Part shown: piece by piece, positions 9,245 to 16,926 of the stretch
How positions within the stretch are numbered: the stretch's first letter is position 1
Layout: each line of letters starts with the position of its first letter
Origin: Chitiniphilus eburneus
GTDB lineage: Bacteria > Pseudomonadota > Gammaproteobacteria > Burkholderiales > Chitinibacteraceae
Direction: 5' to 3'
DNA length: 64,000 bases
NCBI RefSeq assembly: GCF_005048205.1
Contig: NZ_SUMF01000003.1
Span: 124,001 to 188,000 of the forward strand
The notes under the pieces: model-generated
Seen by the model: only the letters and a program-made list of their open reading frames with translations
Databases searched by the model: none
Told to the model about the DNA's origin: nothing
Position numbers and translations under genes: made by a program

Positions 9245-10180
9245 ATGAACATCAAGACCAGCACCTGGACTCTGCTTGCGCCCCTCGCCATCGGCGCGTT
9301 GTTGACCGCCTGCGGCGGTGGAGGCGGGGACAGCTCCGGCCCCGGGCCGACGCCGGCACCGACTCCGACGCCCACGCCAGCACCGCAACAGATCGCCATC
9401 GATTTCACGGCCAAGGCCGGCGCCGTGCCGGTAAGCTGCGGCACCGAGATTGCGGGCCTGGGCAGCGGCAATGTGGCGGCGCAATTGCAGGACCTGCGCT
9501 TTTACGTATCCAGCGTGTCGTTGCTGGACGCCAACGATGTCGAAACCCCGGTGACCCTGGCCAACAACGATTGGCAGCGCGACGGCGCGGCGCTGATCGA
9601 CCTGGAAGACGGCAGCGGCAGTTGTGCGGGCGGCAATGCGGCAATGAATCGCCAACTGGTGGGGACAGTACCTGCGGGTGACTATACCGGCATCAAGTTC
9701 GTGGTCGGCCTGCCCAGCGCGCAGAACCACAGCAATGTCGCCACGGCCGCGGCGCCGCTGGACGTGCAGGCGATGGCCTGGAGCTGGACGGCGGGACGGC
9801 TGTTCACCAAGATCGAGCTGGCCGATCCGCAAGGCGCGACAGGAAGCTGGGCCAGCCATTCGTTCCAGGTTCACCTGGGTGCCGGTGCCTGCACCGGTAA
9901 TCCGGCCAACAATGAAACGGTCACCTGCGCGCGCCCCAACCGCATGGACTGGCATTCGCACAGCTTCAATCCCGCCACCCAGCAGATCGTGGTCGATCTG
10001 CAAACGCTGCTGGCCACGTCCGATATCACCGTCAACGCCGGCGGCGCACCCGGTTGCATGAGCAGCCCGAGCGATCCGGAATGTGTGGCGATCTTCGATG
10101 CACTGAAGATCGACCTCAACACCGGCCTTGCCATCGATGGCGGCCATGGTCAGAAACTGTTCCGCGTCGAGGCCAAGTGA
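9245..10180 (+). CDS. mbnP: MbnP-like copper-binding lipoprotein (metallo-mystery pair four-Cys protein)
   Basis: A 311-residue lipoprotein: signal peptide ending LLTACGG (lipidated C23), a Gly-rich then Thr/Pro-rich linker, then an MbnP domain. The domain begins IAIDFTAKAGAVPVSCG and contains LRFYVSSVSL, the paired cysteines (VSCGTE, GSCAGG, ACTGN, VTCAR, GCMSS, PECVA) and a Trp-containing segment AMAWSWTAGRLF at about residue 178. In this family (TIGR04052) a tryptophan is oxidised to kynurenine by the partner MbnH to build a copper site; which Trp is modified here cannot be told. The stop overlaps the mbnH start in ATGA, so the pair is coupled. Confidence 0.85.
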   Translation: MNIKTSTWTLLAPLAIGALLTACGGGGGDSSGPGPTPAPTPTPTPAPQQIAIDFTAKAGAVPVSCGTEIAGLGSGNVAAQLQDLRFYVSSVSLLDANDVETPVTLANNDWQRDGAALIDLEDGSGSCAGGNAAMNRQLVGTVPAGDYTGIKFVVGLPSAQNHSNVATAAAPLDVQAMAWSWTAGRLFTKIELADPQGATGSWASHSFQVHLGAGACTGNPANNETVTCARPNRMDWHSHSFNPATQQIVVDLQTLLATSDITVNAGGAPGCMSSPSDPECVAIFDALKIDLNTGLAIDGGHGQKLFRVEAK

Positions 10181-11358
10181 TGTCCGCCAGCCATTTCGTC
10201 CGTGCGACATGGCTGGCCGCGCTGCTGCCGGGGCTACTGGCCCTGGCGGGGTGCGGGGGTGGCGGCGGAACCACCGTCGTCGATGAAACGCCAGGCAGTG
10301 GCGCATTCGACTGGCACCTGCCGGCATTCTTCCCCGCGCCCGCCGTGCCGGAAGCCAACCCGATCAGCGCGGCCAAGGTGGAGCTGGGGCGCCGGTTGTT
10401 CTACGACGTGCGCCTGTCCGGCAACGGCCAGCAGGCCTGCGCCTCCTGTCACCAGCAGGACAAGGCGTTCACCGACGGTCGCCGGGTAGCGATCGGCTCC
10501 ACCGGCGAACCGCACCCGCGCAACGCGCAGGGTCTGGCGAACGTGGTGTTCAGCCCGACGCTGACCTGGGCCAACCCGGTGATGACCAGCCTGGAGCGGC
10601 AGATGGAAGTGCCGCTGTTCGGCGCCCGGCCGGTGGAGATGGGCATCAATGACGCCAACAAGGACGAGGTGCTGGGCCGCATCGCCAGCGACGGCGACTA
10701 CCAGGCGCGCTTTGCCGGCGCCTTCGCCGGCGAAGCACAGCCGGTGAACTGGGGCAACATCGTCAAGGCGATTGCCAGCTTCCAGCGCACCATCCTGTCG
10801 GGCAACAGCAAGTACGACCAGTACCTGGCAGGCAAGGCAGCGCTGTCGAGTGCGGAACTGCGCGGCATGCAATTGTTCTTCGGTGAGAAGGCCGAGTGCT
10901 TTCATTGCCATGGCAGCTTCAACTTCAACGACCAGACCATACACGCCGCGTCGCGCTTCGTGGAAACGCCGTTCCACAACACCGGCCTGTACAACCTGGG
11001 CGGCACCGGCGCCTTCCCCGAGCCCAACGTGGGCCTGATCGAGTTCACCCAGCTTGCCAGCGACATGGGCAAGTTCCGCGCGCCCAGCCTGCGCAACGTC
11101 GAAGTCACCGCGCCCTACATGCACGACGGTAGCGTGGACACGCTGGAAGACGTGCTGGCGATCTACGCGGCAGGCGGGCGCAACGTCATCGATGGTCCGC
11201 ACACCGGCGACGGCCGCGCCAACCCCTACAAGGACGAGTTGATCACCCGCATTTCGCTCACGCAGGCGGAGATCGACGACCTCATCGTATTTCTCAAGAC
11301 ATTGACCGACCATGACCTGCTTACCGACCCCAAGCTCGCCAACCCGTTCCAGCCTTGA
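10180..11358 (+). CDS. mbnH: MbnH-like dihaem cytochrome c peroxidase-family protein
   Basis: A 392-residue lipoprotein or exported protein (signal ending LALAGCGG, C25) of the bacterial cytochrome c peroxidase/MauG superfamily. Two haem motifs are visible: CASCH at about residue 87 and CFHCH at about 240, with FRAPSLRNVEVTAPYMHDGS near the C terminus, as in the metallo-mystery cytochromes (TIGR04039). MbnH uses a dihaem high-valent state to oxidise a Trp in MbnP. The ATG at 10180 overlaps the mbnP stop, and its 3' end overlaps the following barrel gene by 47 bp. Confidence 0.87.
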   Translation: MSASHFVRATWLAALLPGLLALAGCGGGGGTTVVDETPGSGAFDWHLPAFFPAPAVPEANPISAAKVELGRRLFYDVRLSGNGQQACASCHQQDKAFTDGRRVAIGSTGEPHPRNAQGLANVVFSPTLTWANPVMTSLERQMEVPLFGARPVEMGINDANKDEVLGRIASDGDYQARFAGAFAGEAQPVNWGNIVKAIASFQRTILSGNSKYDQYLAGKAALSSAELRGMQLFFGEKAECFHCHGSFNFNDQTIHAASRFVETPFHNTGLYNLGGTGAFPEPNVGLIEFTQLASDMGKFRAPSLRNVEVTAPYMHDGSVDTLEDVLAIYAAGGRNVIDGPHTGDGRANPYKDELITRISLTQAEIDDLIVFLKTLTDHDLLTDPKLANPFQP

Positions 11359-12556
11359 GTGGCTGCTGGCGCTGTGCATGCTGACCGGCACCGCCCAGGC
11401 CCACGACAGCGGCGAGGCCGCGATTCCTTCCTTGCCGGGCTGGCGCATCGGCGCGGGACTGGCAGGCGAGTACCTCGATGCAGACCAACCCTACCCGGCA
11501 CCGACGCTGCCCGGCGTGCTGGGCAATGGCAGCCGCTACGACGACGAGCGCGGCTGGCGGCTGGAGCACGCCACGGTGGAACTCGCCGCCCGACTCAACC
11601 CCTGGTTCGGCGGGCATGTCGCCGTGGGCTGGCACAGCGGCGAAAAGGCGCATGTCGAAGCGGCATGGTTCGAGGGGACATTCCCCCTGGAATCGACCGA
11701 TCTGGCATTCGGCGCCGGCCGCGACACCATGCCCATCGGCGAGGTAATCGAAACCGGTGGCCACTTCGACCGCTTTCTCACCATGCCACTGGCCAAGCGC
11801 GCACTGTTCGACGGCGACTGGCAGGAAAACGGCTTCAATCTGCGCTGGCAGCGCGGCAGCGACGAACCCTGGCCCTGGCTGCGCCGCGTGGACCTGGGCG
11901 TCTGGCGCAGCGATGCGTTTCCCGGTGATGGTAGCGCCGATCTGTTTCCCATGCTGCGGGTCGGACTGGGGCGCGATGCGCTGCGCGCCGATGTGTTCTA
12001 CGCGCACCTGGAACCGCAGCGGCGCGGCGCCTTTGCGCAGAACAGCGGGGCGGGGCACGTCCACGGTTCGCCCGATTGCGAGGGCGCGTTGACGCAGCGC
12101 GTCTGTTTCGACGGCAAGGTGGAACTGGCCGGTGTATCGGGATCGTGGGCTACCCCATTCACGCCGCTGACGCTATCCGGTGCGGCACTGCTACGCCACG
12201 AGGTTGGGGCGCTTTATGGGGAAAACGGCGATACGCGCTATCGCGGCACGACCTGGGGTGGCTGGGCGCAGGGGACCTGGCAGTTTGATTCACGCTGGGA
12301 GGCCGCGCTGCGCTATGAATGGCTGGATGCCGACCAGGACCTGCGCGGCCCCGGTGCCACATCGGTGGCGCGGGATGCCAACCTGCTCGACAATCCGGGC
12401 GCGACGCGGGTGGCGATGATGGTCGGCTGGCGCCCCTGGCATGATGTGCTACTGAGCATCGAGGCCGGCAGCGAGCAGGTGGCCGACGCGCACAATCCCT
12501 ACGTGGCATTGCGCGCCATGTGGCAGATGCCCGAGTTGTGGTCCGGGGGGTGGTGA
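11312..12556 (+). CDS. Predicted outer-membrane beta-barrel protein of the MbnP/MbnH operon
   Basis: A 414-residue protein with a signal-like N terminus (LEWLLALCMLTGTAQAH) and long runs of alternating polar and aromatic residues typical of a porin-like barrel, ending in a beta strand (YVALRAMWQMPELWSGGW). Features include GHVAVGWHSGEKAHVEAAWFEG and a cysteine pair around SPDCEGALTQRVCFDG. A histidine-rich HVHGSPD loop could touch metal (inference). The start at 11312 gives a basic residue before the hydrophobic core; a TTG near 11354 is the alternative. It overlaps mbnH by 47 bp, so it is very probably part of the same copper-type unit, possibly an outer-membrane channel. Confidence 0.7.
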   Translation: MTCLPTPSSPTRSSLEWLLALCMLTGTAQAHDSGEAAIPSLPGWRIGAGLAGEYLDADQPYPAPTLPGVLGNGSRYDDERGWRLEHATVELAARLNPWFGGHVAVGWHSGEKAHVEAAWFEGTFPLESTDLAFGAGRDTMPIGEVIETGGHFDRFLTMPLAKRALFDGDWQENGFNLRWQRGSDEPWPWLRRVDLGVWRSDAFPGDGSADLFPMLRVGLGRDALRADVFYAHLEPQRRGAFAQNSGAGHVHGSPDCEGALTQRVCFDGKVELAGVSGSWATPFTPLTLSGAALLRHEVGALYGENGDTRYRGTTWGGWAQGTWQFDSRWEAALRYEWLDADQDLRGPGATSVARDANLLDNPGATRVAMMVGWRPWHDVLLSIEAGSEQVADAHNPYVALRAMWQMPELWSGGW

Positions 12557-12608
12557 GCGTAGCGCAACCGCCTGGCTGCGTTGCCAAAATGCTTCGGTGG
12601 ACTCGGCT

Positions 12609-12645
12609 TTCGGCAGGGCGGCTTTTTTTTCACCGCCCTGCCGAA
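12609..12645. terminator. Perfect 13-bp hairpin with T-rich loop
   Basis: TTCGGCAGGGCGG and its exact complement flank an 11-base loop containing eight T. It follows the barrel gene by about 50 bp and probably ends that operon, although the T-run sits in the loop rather than after the stem. Confidence 0.5.
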
Positions 12646-12839
12646 CAAAGCGAAGGCCATGCCCTCGCGTACGACAAAGCCGGTTGGATCACGAACGGAA
12701 ATCTACTTCTCGATTGGCTGCGCTTCTGGAAGATTCGGATGGGTGCACGATCCAATGAAAGCCACAACATCACCACTACATTCACCCTACATATAGTAGC
12801 CACCTGCCAAGTAGAATCCCATATTTAGTGTTTTCCGCT

Positions 12840-12942
12840 TGCGCTTGCCCAAGGACACCGCTAGCATGCTTACTGGCACTCTTGCATAGGGAGTGCCAAA
12901 AATGGAAAAAGCCGCCAAGGCGGCAACCCTGACGGCTTTTTT
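12840..12942 (+). ncRNA. Candidate small RNA or leader ending in an intrinsic terminator
   Basis: A hairpin (TGGCACTC/GAGTGCCA, 12874-12898) is followed at 12906-12942 by AAAAAGCCG...CGGCTTTTTT with an inner GCCGCC/GGCGGC pair. Sequence resembling a promoter lies just upstream (TTGC-rich, then TAGCAT). No protein gene ends here on either strand, so the terminator suggests a short untranslated transcript. No known RNA family was recognised and the 5' end is a guess. Confidence 0.3.
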
Positions 12943-13079
12943 GCGGAGTAAACGACAGCTCCGCAGTCCTGCAAATGAAAATGCAGGCGAAATGTAATGC
13001 AATTCTTGGCGAAGTGCCAAGTACATTCGCCGGTAGCGGGGGCCCGATGTCGACAATTTGCCATTAAAGGAGATCTACG

Positions 13080-13265
13080 ATGGCTAATGGTTTGACCCCC
13101 GGTAGCAATACCGGCAAAGACGGCGGTATTTTTCAGGAACAAGGTCCGCGAGGTGGTCTCAAGGACAACTACGCGACTGTCCCTGATGATCACCGACTTC
13201 CACCCACCACAGCACCCGGGAACACCTGGGTGCCGGTGCAGAGGACGCCGGACAGCAACCGCTAA
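13080..13265 (+). CDS. Small YjzC-like protein
   Basis: A 61-residue soluble protein preceded by a strong ribosome site (AAAGGAG, 8 bases before ATG) and followed by a terminator, so it is a real transcription unit. The layout LTPGSNTGKDGGIF, then LPPTTAPGNTWVPV resembles the short YjzC family (Pfam YjzC), whose members have a Pro-Gly start, a GG turn and a conserved LPPT...PG..W end. The similarity is judged by eye and modest. The function is unknown. It sits in an AT-richer island next to another orphan gene on the opposite strand. Confidence 0.65.
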   Translation: MANGLTPGSNTGKDGGIFQEQGPRGGLKDNYATVPDDHRLPPTTAPGNTWVPVQRTPDSNR

Positions 13266-13281
13266 GCAGTGAGCAGGATGA

Positions 13282-13307
13282 AAGGGACGGGTTGCCGTCC
13301 CTTTTTT
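13282..13307 (+). terminator. Terminator of the small YjzC-like gene
   Basis: GGGACGG...CCGTCCC type stem followed by six T. Confidence 0.8.
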
Positions 13308-13412
13308 CATTTTTGGCGTCGTAGTTTCACGCACTGGCGGCACGGGGGTTGACGCTATGCGGCATAAAAATGCGCTGGGTGCGCGCGCCGGCCCTTGAGG
13401 GAATGCCGCGTG

Positions 13413-13808
13413 TTATGGCGTGAGTTGAAGAGGGCGGTAAGTGCTTATAAGGTCACGGGCATCCCTCAATGCGATCTCATAGCGGTCAGCCGAGGATCGT
13501 TGAATTTTCTCGACAACAACACGGTGCTCATCGCTGCAGGTCCTAAATTCGATCACCCCGAAGCGGCGTGTAATGTCTTTAAGCGAGGCTTTACCCCAAG
13601 AGTCCTCAGCTAGGCCATCAGGGTGCAGAACGACGCTGTGGAAATAGCCAGTTTCGCTACGCCGGGTTCCCTCGAATTGGGGGGAGAAGCGTACGGCCAA
13701 AAGGGCGACAGGCTGAAGTCCGGTTAGATCACGCATCGCTTCGGCAAAGGCCGCACAAAGGCCGTAAGTAAATCGGGCTGCTTGGTGCGCCGGAATTGAG
13801 GGTCGCAT
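13413..13808 (-). CDS. Hypothetical protein, possible papain-like fold
   Basis: A 131-residue protein not recognised with confidence. The pattern GLCAAFAEAMRDLTG, then YFHSVVLHPDGLAEDSWGKAS, then a C-terminal acidic segment resembles small cysteine-peptidase-like families in which a Cys at a helix start, a His in an HVxxxPDG strand and a following Asp form a catalytic site (inference by layout only). Base composition is clearly lower in GC than the flanking core genes, suggesting an acquired gene. It is convergent with the YjzC-like gene, whose terminator lies between them. No neighbour suggests a toxin or partner. Confidence 0.5.
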   Translation of the reverse strand: MRPSIPAHQAARFTYGLCAAFAEAMRDLTGLQPVALLAVRFSPQFEGTRRSETGYFHSVVLHPDGLAEDSWGKASLKDITRRFGVIEFRTCSDEHRVVVEKIQRSSADRYEIALRDARDLISTYRPLQLTP

Positions 13809-14053
13809 CCTTGTCGGGATGGCAGCAAGGTAGTAACGATTTGACTGAATCTCCGCAACTGCATGGGCAATCTTTGCCTCGTCAGGCTGGCTTCGTAGAG
13901 GTAGCGACGAGAGCTGTTCCTCTCCGTAAAATCGCGTGTAGACCCCACCTTACCCTGTTCCGATCTTGTGGGCTTGTTTGATGACGATGCGTTGATTGAA
14001 GTCCCAAATGGACAGGAGATGTGTATAGATTTTCCCTTCATCCCTGCATGACC

Positions 14054-14088
14054 CAAAAAAAGCCCCACCGATGCGGGGGGCTTTTTTC
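14054..14088. terminator. Bidirectional terminator-like hairpin beside the adhE remnant
   Basis: AAAAAAGCCCC...GGGGCTTTTTT. It matches in position and form the terminator that follows the intact adhE at 16879, and so is part of the duplicated adhE tail. Confidence 0.7.
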
Positions 14089-14345
14089 CTACTGAGCCAT
14101 CCATTTCTTGGCGGCTGGCTTGGCCTTGGCGGCTGCTTCGGCATTTTTCACCACCGCCTTCATTTGCGTGCGTTCGTAACCTTCTACCCAGGCACGACCA
14201 TCGAAGCTGTCGAGCAGCAGTTGCTTAATGGCACTTGGTGACCGGCCGGCCGTACTGGCTGAAGGGGGCCTGTTTGGTCGGGAGGTCGGCAGAGTTGTAG
14301 CGGATCACGTTGGCAATCAGCACTGCGCATGCAGTGTGCCGCTTG
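14089..14345 (-). pseudogene. Decayed adhE 3' fragment with internal deletion
   Basis: On the minus strand this stretch matches two separate parts of the intact adhE found about 2.8 kb further on. Bases 14093-14221 correspond to the last 40 or so codons (16927-17050 region), and 14222-14340 correspond to about 17282-17390. The roughly 230 bp between them in adhE are missing. Frame is not maintained and no start exists. The fragment retains even the downstream terminator. With the intact gene it brackets the ycaO-type gene in direct orientation. Alignment was by eye; identity looks near 85-90% in the matched blocks. Confidence 0.85.
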
Positions 14346-14601
14346 GGCTAGTTGACCCGTTTTCATGGCAGATGCCTCATGCGGTCCCGACCCCGATTCT
14401 AGAATATTTTTCATATACATCAATTATTTAGGATGTTTGGCGTGGAAGTTTTGGCCTCGCCCCTATTCCTTGTCGGAAGCGCAGGCAAAAGGGGAGGCGA
14501 ACCGCATGCAAGTGCGGTCGGTCGGCATCGTTGGTGCACGGCTGAAAAGCCCGGATAATGGCGGCCAGTCATTTTGAGCACACAATTCTGGAAGTACCCC
14601 C

Positions 14602-16818
14602 ATGGAAATTAAGGTCAGATTCCTCGACAAGCTTCGACTGGAAGCCCGCTTCGATGATTTCACGGTGGTGGCCGACCAACCGATCCGCTATAAGGGCGAC
14701 GGTTCGGCGCCCGGGCCTTTCGATTACTTTCTGGCCTCATCGGCGCTGTGCGCGGCTTACTTCGTGAAGCTGTATTGCGTCACGCGCAATATACCCACCG
14801 AAAATATCCGCCTGTCGCAGAATAATATTGTTGACCCGGAAAACCGCTACCAGCAGATTTTCAAGATACAGGTCGAGTTGCCGGAGGATATCTCCGCCAA
14901 GGATCGTCAGGGTATTTTGCGTTCCATCGATCGTTGCACCGTGAAAAAAGTGGTGCAGGCCGGCCCCGAGTTCGTGATCGAAGAAGTGGAAAACCTGGAT
15001 GCCGATGCCCAGTCATTGCTGATGCTGAACCCGGCCTCTGAAACGAGCACCTATATCGCGGGCAAGGATTTGCCGCTGGAACAGACCATCGCCAACATGT
15101 CGGGTGTTTTGGCCGGCCTGGGCATGAAGATTGAAATTGCCTCATGGCGCAATATTGTTCCCAATGTATGGTCGCTGCATATCCGTGACGCCCAGTCGCC
15201 GAAATGTTTTACCAACGGCAAGGGCGCGACCAAGGAAAGCGCATTGGCGTCGGCATTGGGGGAGTTCATCGAGCGGCTGAATTGCAATCATTTTTATGGT
15301 GGCAGTTTCTGGGGCGAGGACATCGCCAACGCGGCATTTGTTCATTACCCGAATGAGCGCTGGTTCAAGCCGGGCCCCGAAGATGCGCTGCCGGCTGAAA
15401 TTCTCGATGAGTATTGCCTGGATATTTACAACCCCGACGGCGAGTTGCTGGGTTCGCACCTGTACGATACCAATTCCGGCAATGTGCAGCGTGGCGTCTG
15501 CTCACTGCCCTATGTGCGCCGCTCGGATGGGGAGGTGGTGTATTTTCCGTCCAATCTGGTCGAAAACCTGTACGTCAGCAACGGCATGAGCGCCGGCAAT
15601 ACGCTGGCCGAAGCACAGGTGCAATGCCTGTCGGAAATCTTCGAGCGGGCGGTAAAGCGCGAAATCCTGGAAGGCGAAATCACGCTTCCCGATGTGCCGC
15701 ACGCTGTATTGGCGAAATACCCGGGCATTCTGGCGGGTATTCAGGGCCTGGAAGAGCAGGGCTTTCCGGTACTGGTAAAGGATGCATCGTTGGGCGGGGT
15801 ATACCCGGTGATGTGCGTGACCTTGATGAACCCGCGCACCGGCGGCGTGTTTGCCTCGTTTGGCGCGCACCCGAGCCTGGAGGTGGCGCTGGAGCGCAGC
15901 CTGACGGAGCTGCTACAGGGACGCAGTTTTGAAGGTCTGAACGATCTGCCTCAGCCCACCTTCGAAAGCCACGCGGTGACCGAGCCGAACAACTTTGTCG
16001 AGCACTTCATTGATTCCAGCGGTGTGGTGTCGTGGCGCTTTTTCAGCGCCAAAGCGCATTTCGAGTTTGCCGAATGGGATTTTTCCGGACACGGCGAAAA
16101 CTCCAACGCCGAGGAGGCCGCAACGTTGTTCGGCATTCTCGAAGACATGGGCAAAGAGTCGTACATGGCGGTGTATGAGCATTTGGGCGCCACCGCCTGC
16201 CGCATCCTGGTACCGGGTTATTCGGAGGTTTATCCGGTAGAGGATCTGGTCTGGGACAACACCAACAAGGCGCTGTTGTTCCGGGCCGACATCCTGAACC
16301 TGCATCGCCTGGACGATGCCAGCCTGGAAGCACTGCTCGAGCGCCTGGATCACAGCGAGCTGGATGACTACACCGACATCCCCACGTTGATCGGCATCCA
16401 GTTCGACGAAAACACCGCCTGGGGGCAACTGACCATTCTGGAGCTGAAGCTGCTGATTCATCTCGCTTTGCAGCAGTTCGAGGCAGCGCAAGAACTGGTG
16501 GGCGCGTTCCTACAATACAACGACAACACGCTTGAACGCGGTCTGTTTTATCAGGCCTTGAATGTGGTGCTGGAGGTGTTGCTGAACGATGGGCTGGAAC
16601 TGGATGACTACATGGTCAACTTCCGCCGCATGTTCGGCAATCCGCGGATGGATGCGGTCATGGGCTCGGTGGACGGCAGCGTGCGCTTCCATGGGTTGAC
16701 GCCAACGAGCATGAAACTGGAAGGGCTCGACAAGCACCAGCGCCTGATCGACAGCTATCAGAAACTGCATAGGGCGCGGGCCAGTGTGGCGGCGCAATTC
16801 GGTCAGGTAACGCGTTAG
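14602..16818 (+). CDS. ycaO: OsmC-YcaO fusion protein (YcaO, cyclodehydratase-like)
   Basis: A 738-residue protein. Residues 1-135 form an OsmC-like domain with the two redox cysteines expected of that fold (C50 in SALCAAYF, C112 in DRCTVKKVV). From about 155 onward it is a YcaO domain (IPNVWSLHI-type start, CFTNGKGATKESALASALGE as ATP-binding element, EIFERAVKRE, TELLQGR), with a helical C terminus as in E. coli YcaO. YcaO enzymes activate amide bonds with ATP; E. coli YcaO has been linked to RimO-dependent beta-methylthiolation of ribosomal S12. No precursor peptide or RiPP partner lies beside it. It is convergent with adhE; the ATG at 14602 has GGAAG 7 bases upstream. Confidence 0.88.
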   Translation: MEIKVRFLDKLRLEARFDDFTVVADQPIRYKGDGSAPGPFDYFLASSALCAAYFVKLYCVTRNIPTENIRLSQNNIVDPENRYQQIFKIQVELPEDISAKDRQGILRSIDRCTVKKVVQAGPEFVIEEVENLDADAQSLLMLNPASETSTYIAGKDLPLEQTIANMSGVLAGLGMKIEIASWRNIVPNVWSLHIRDAQSPKCFTNGKGATKESALASALGEFIERLNCNHFYGGSFWGEDIANAAFVHYPNERWFKPGPEDALPAEILDEYCLDIYNPDGELLGSHLYDTNSGNVQRGVCSLPYVRRSDGEVVYFPSNLVENLYVSNGMSAGNTLAEAQVQCLSEIFERAVKREILEGEITLPDVPHAVLAKYPGILAGIQGLEEQGFPVLVKDASLGGVYPVMCVTLMNPRTGGVFASFGAHPSLEVALERSLTELLQGRSFEGLNDLPQPTFESHAVTEPNNFVEHFIDSSGVVSWRFFSAKAHFEFAEWDFSGHGENSNAEEAATLFGILEDMGKESYMAVYEHLGATACRILVPGYSEVYPVEDLVWDNTNKALLFRADILNLHRLDDASLEALLERLDHSELDDYTDIPTLIGIQFDENTAWGQLTILELKLLIHLALQQFEAAQELVGAFLQYNDNTLERGLFYQALNVVLEVLLNDGLELDDYMVNFRRMFGNPRMDAVMGSVDGSVRFHGLTPTSMKLEGLDKHQRLIDSYQKLHRARASVAAQFGQVTR

Positions 16819-16878
16819 GGCTGTTGACCTGCCGAGCCTCCCTGGCCATCGGGACCGCCCTGCCTTGAATCGCGAATC

Positions 16879-16909
16879 AAAAAAAGCCCCAGCAATGCCG
16901 GGGCTTTTT
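16879..16909. terminator. Bidirectional terminator between ycaO and adhE
   Basis: AAAAAGCCCC...GGGGCTTTTT serves both convergent genes. Confidence 0.85.
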
Positions 16910-16926
16910 CTTGCCGTGAGTTGCAA

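Larger units (their letters stand above)
12557..13079. other. AT-richer, hairpin-rich intergenic stretch
   Basis: No convincing long gene. It holds a perfect 13-bp hairpin at 12609-12645, an inverted repeat at 12874-12898, an intrinsic-terminator-like structure at 12906-12942, then three small hairpins (GCGGAG/CTCCGC, CCTGCA/TGCAGG, TTGGC/GCCAA) up to the ribosome site of the 61-residue gene. A 31-codon ORF starting at 12903 overlaps the terminator and is probably chance. Confidence 0.5.

Noticed and set aside
12903-12998. 31-codon ORF in the hairpin-rich leader
   Set aside because: Overlaps the intrinsic terminator and has no ribosome site; probably chance.
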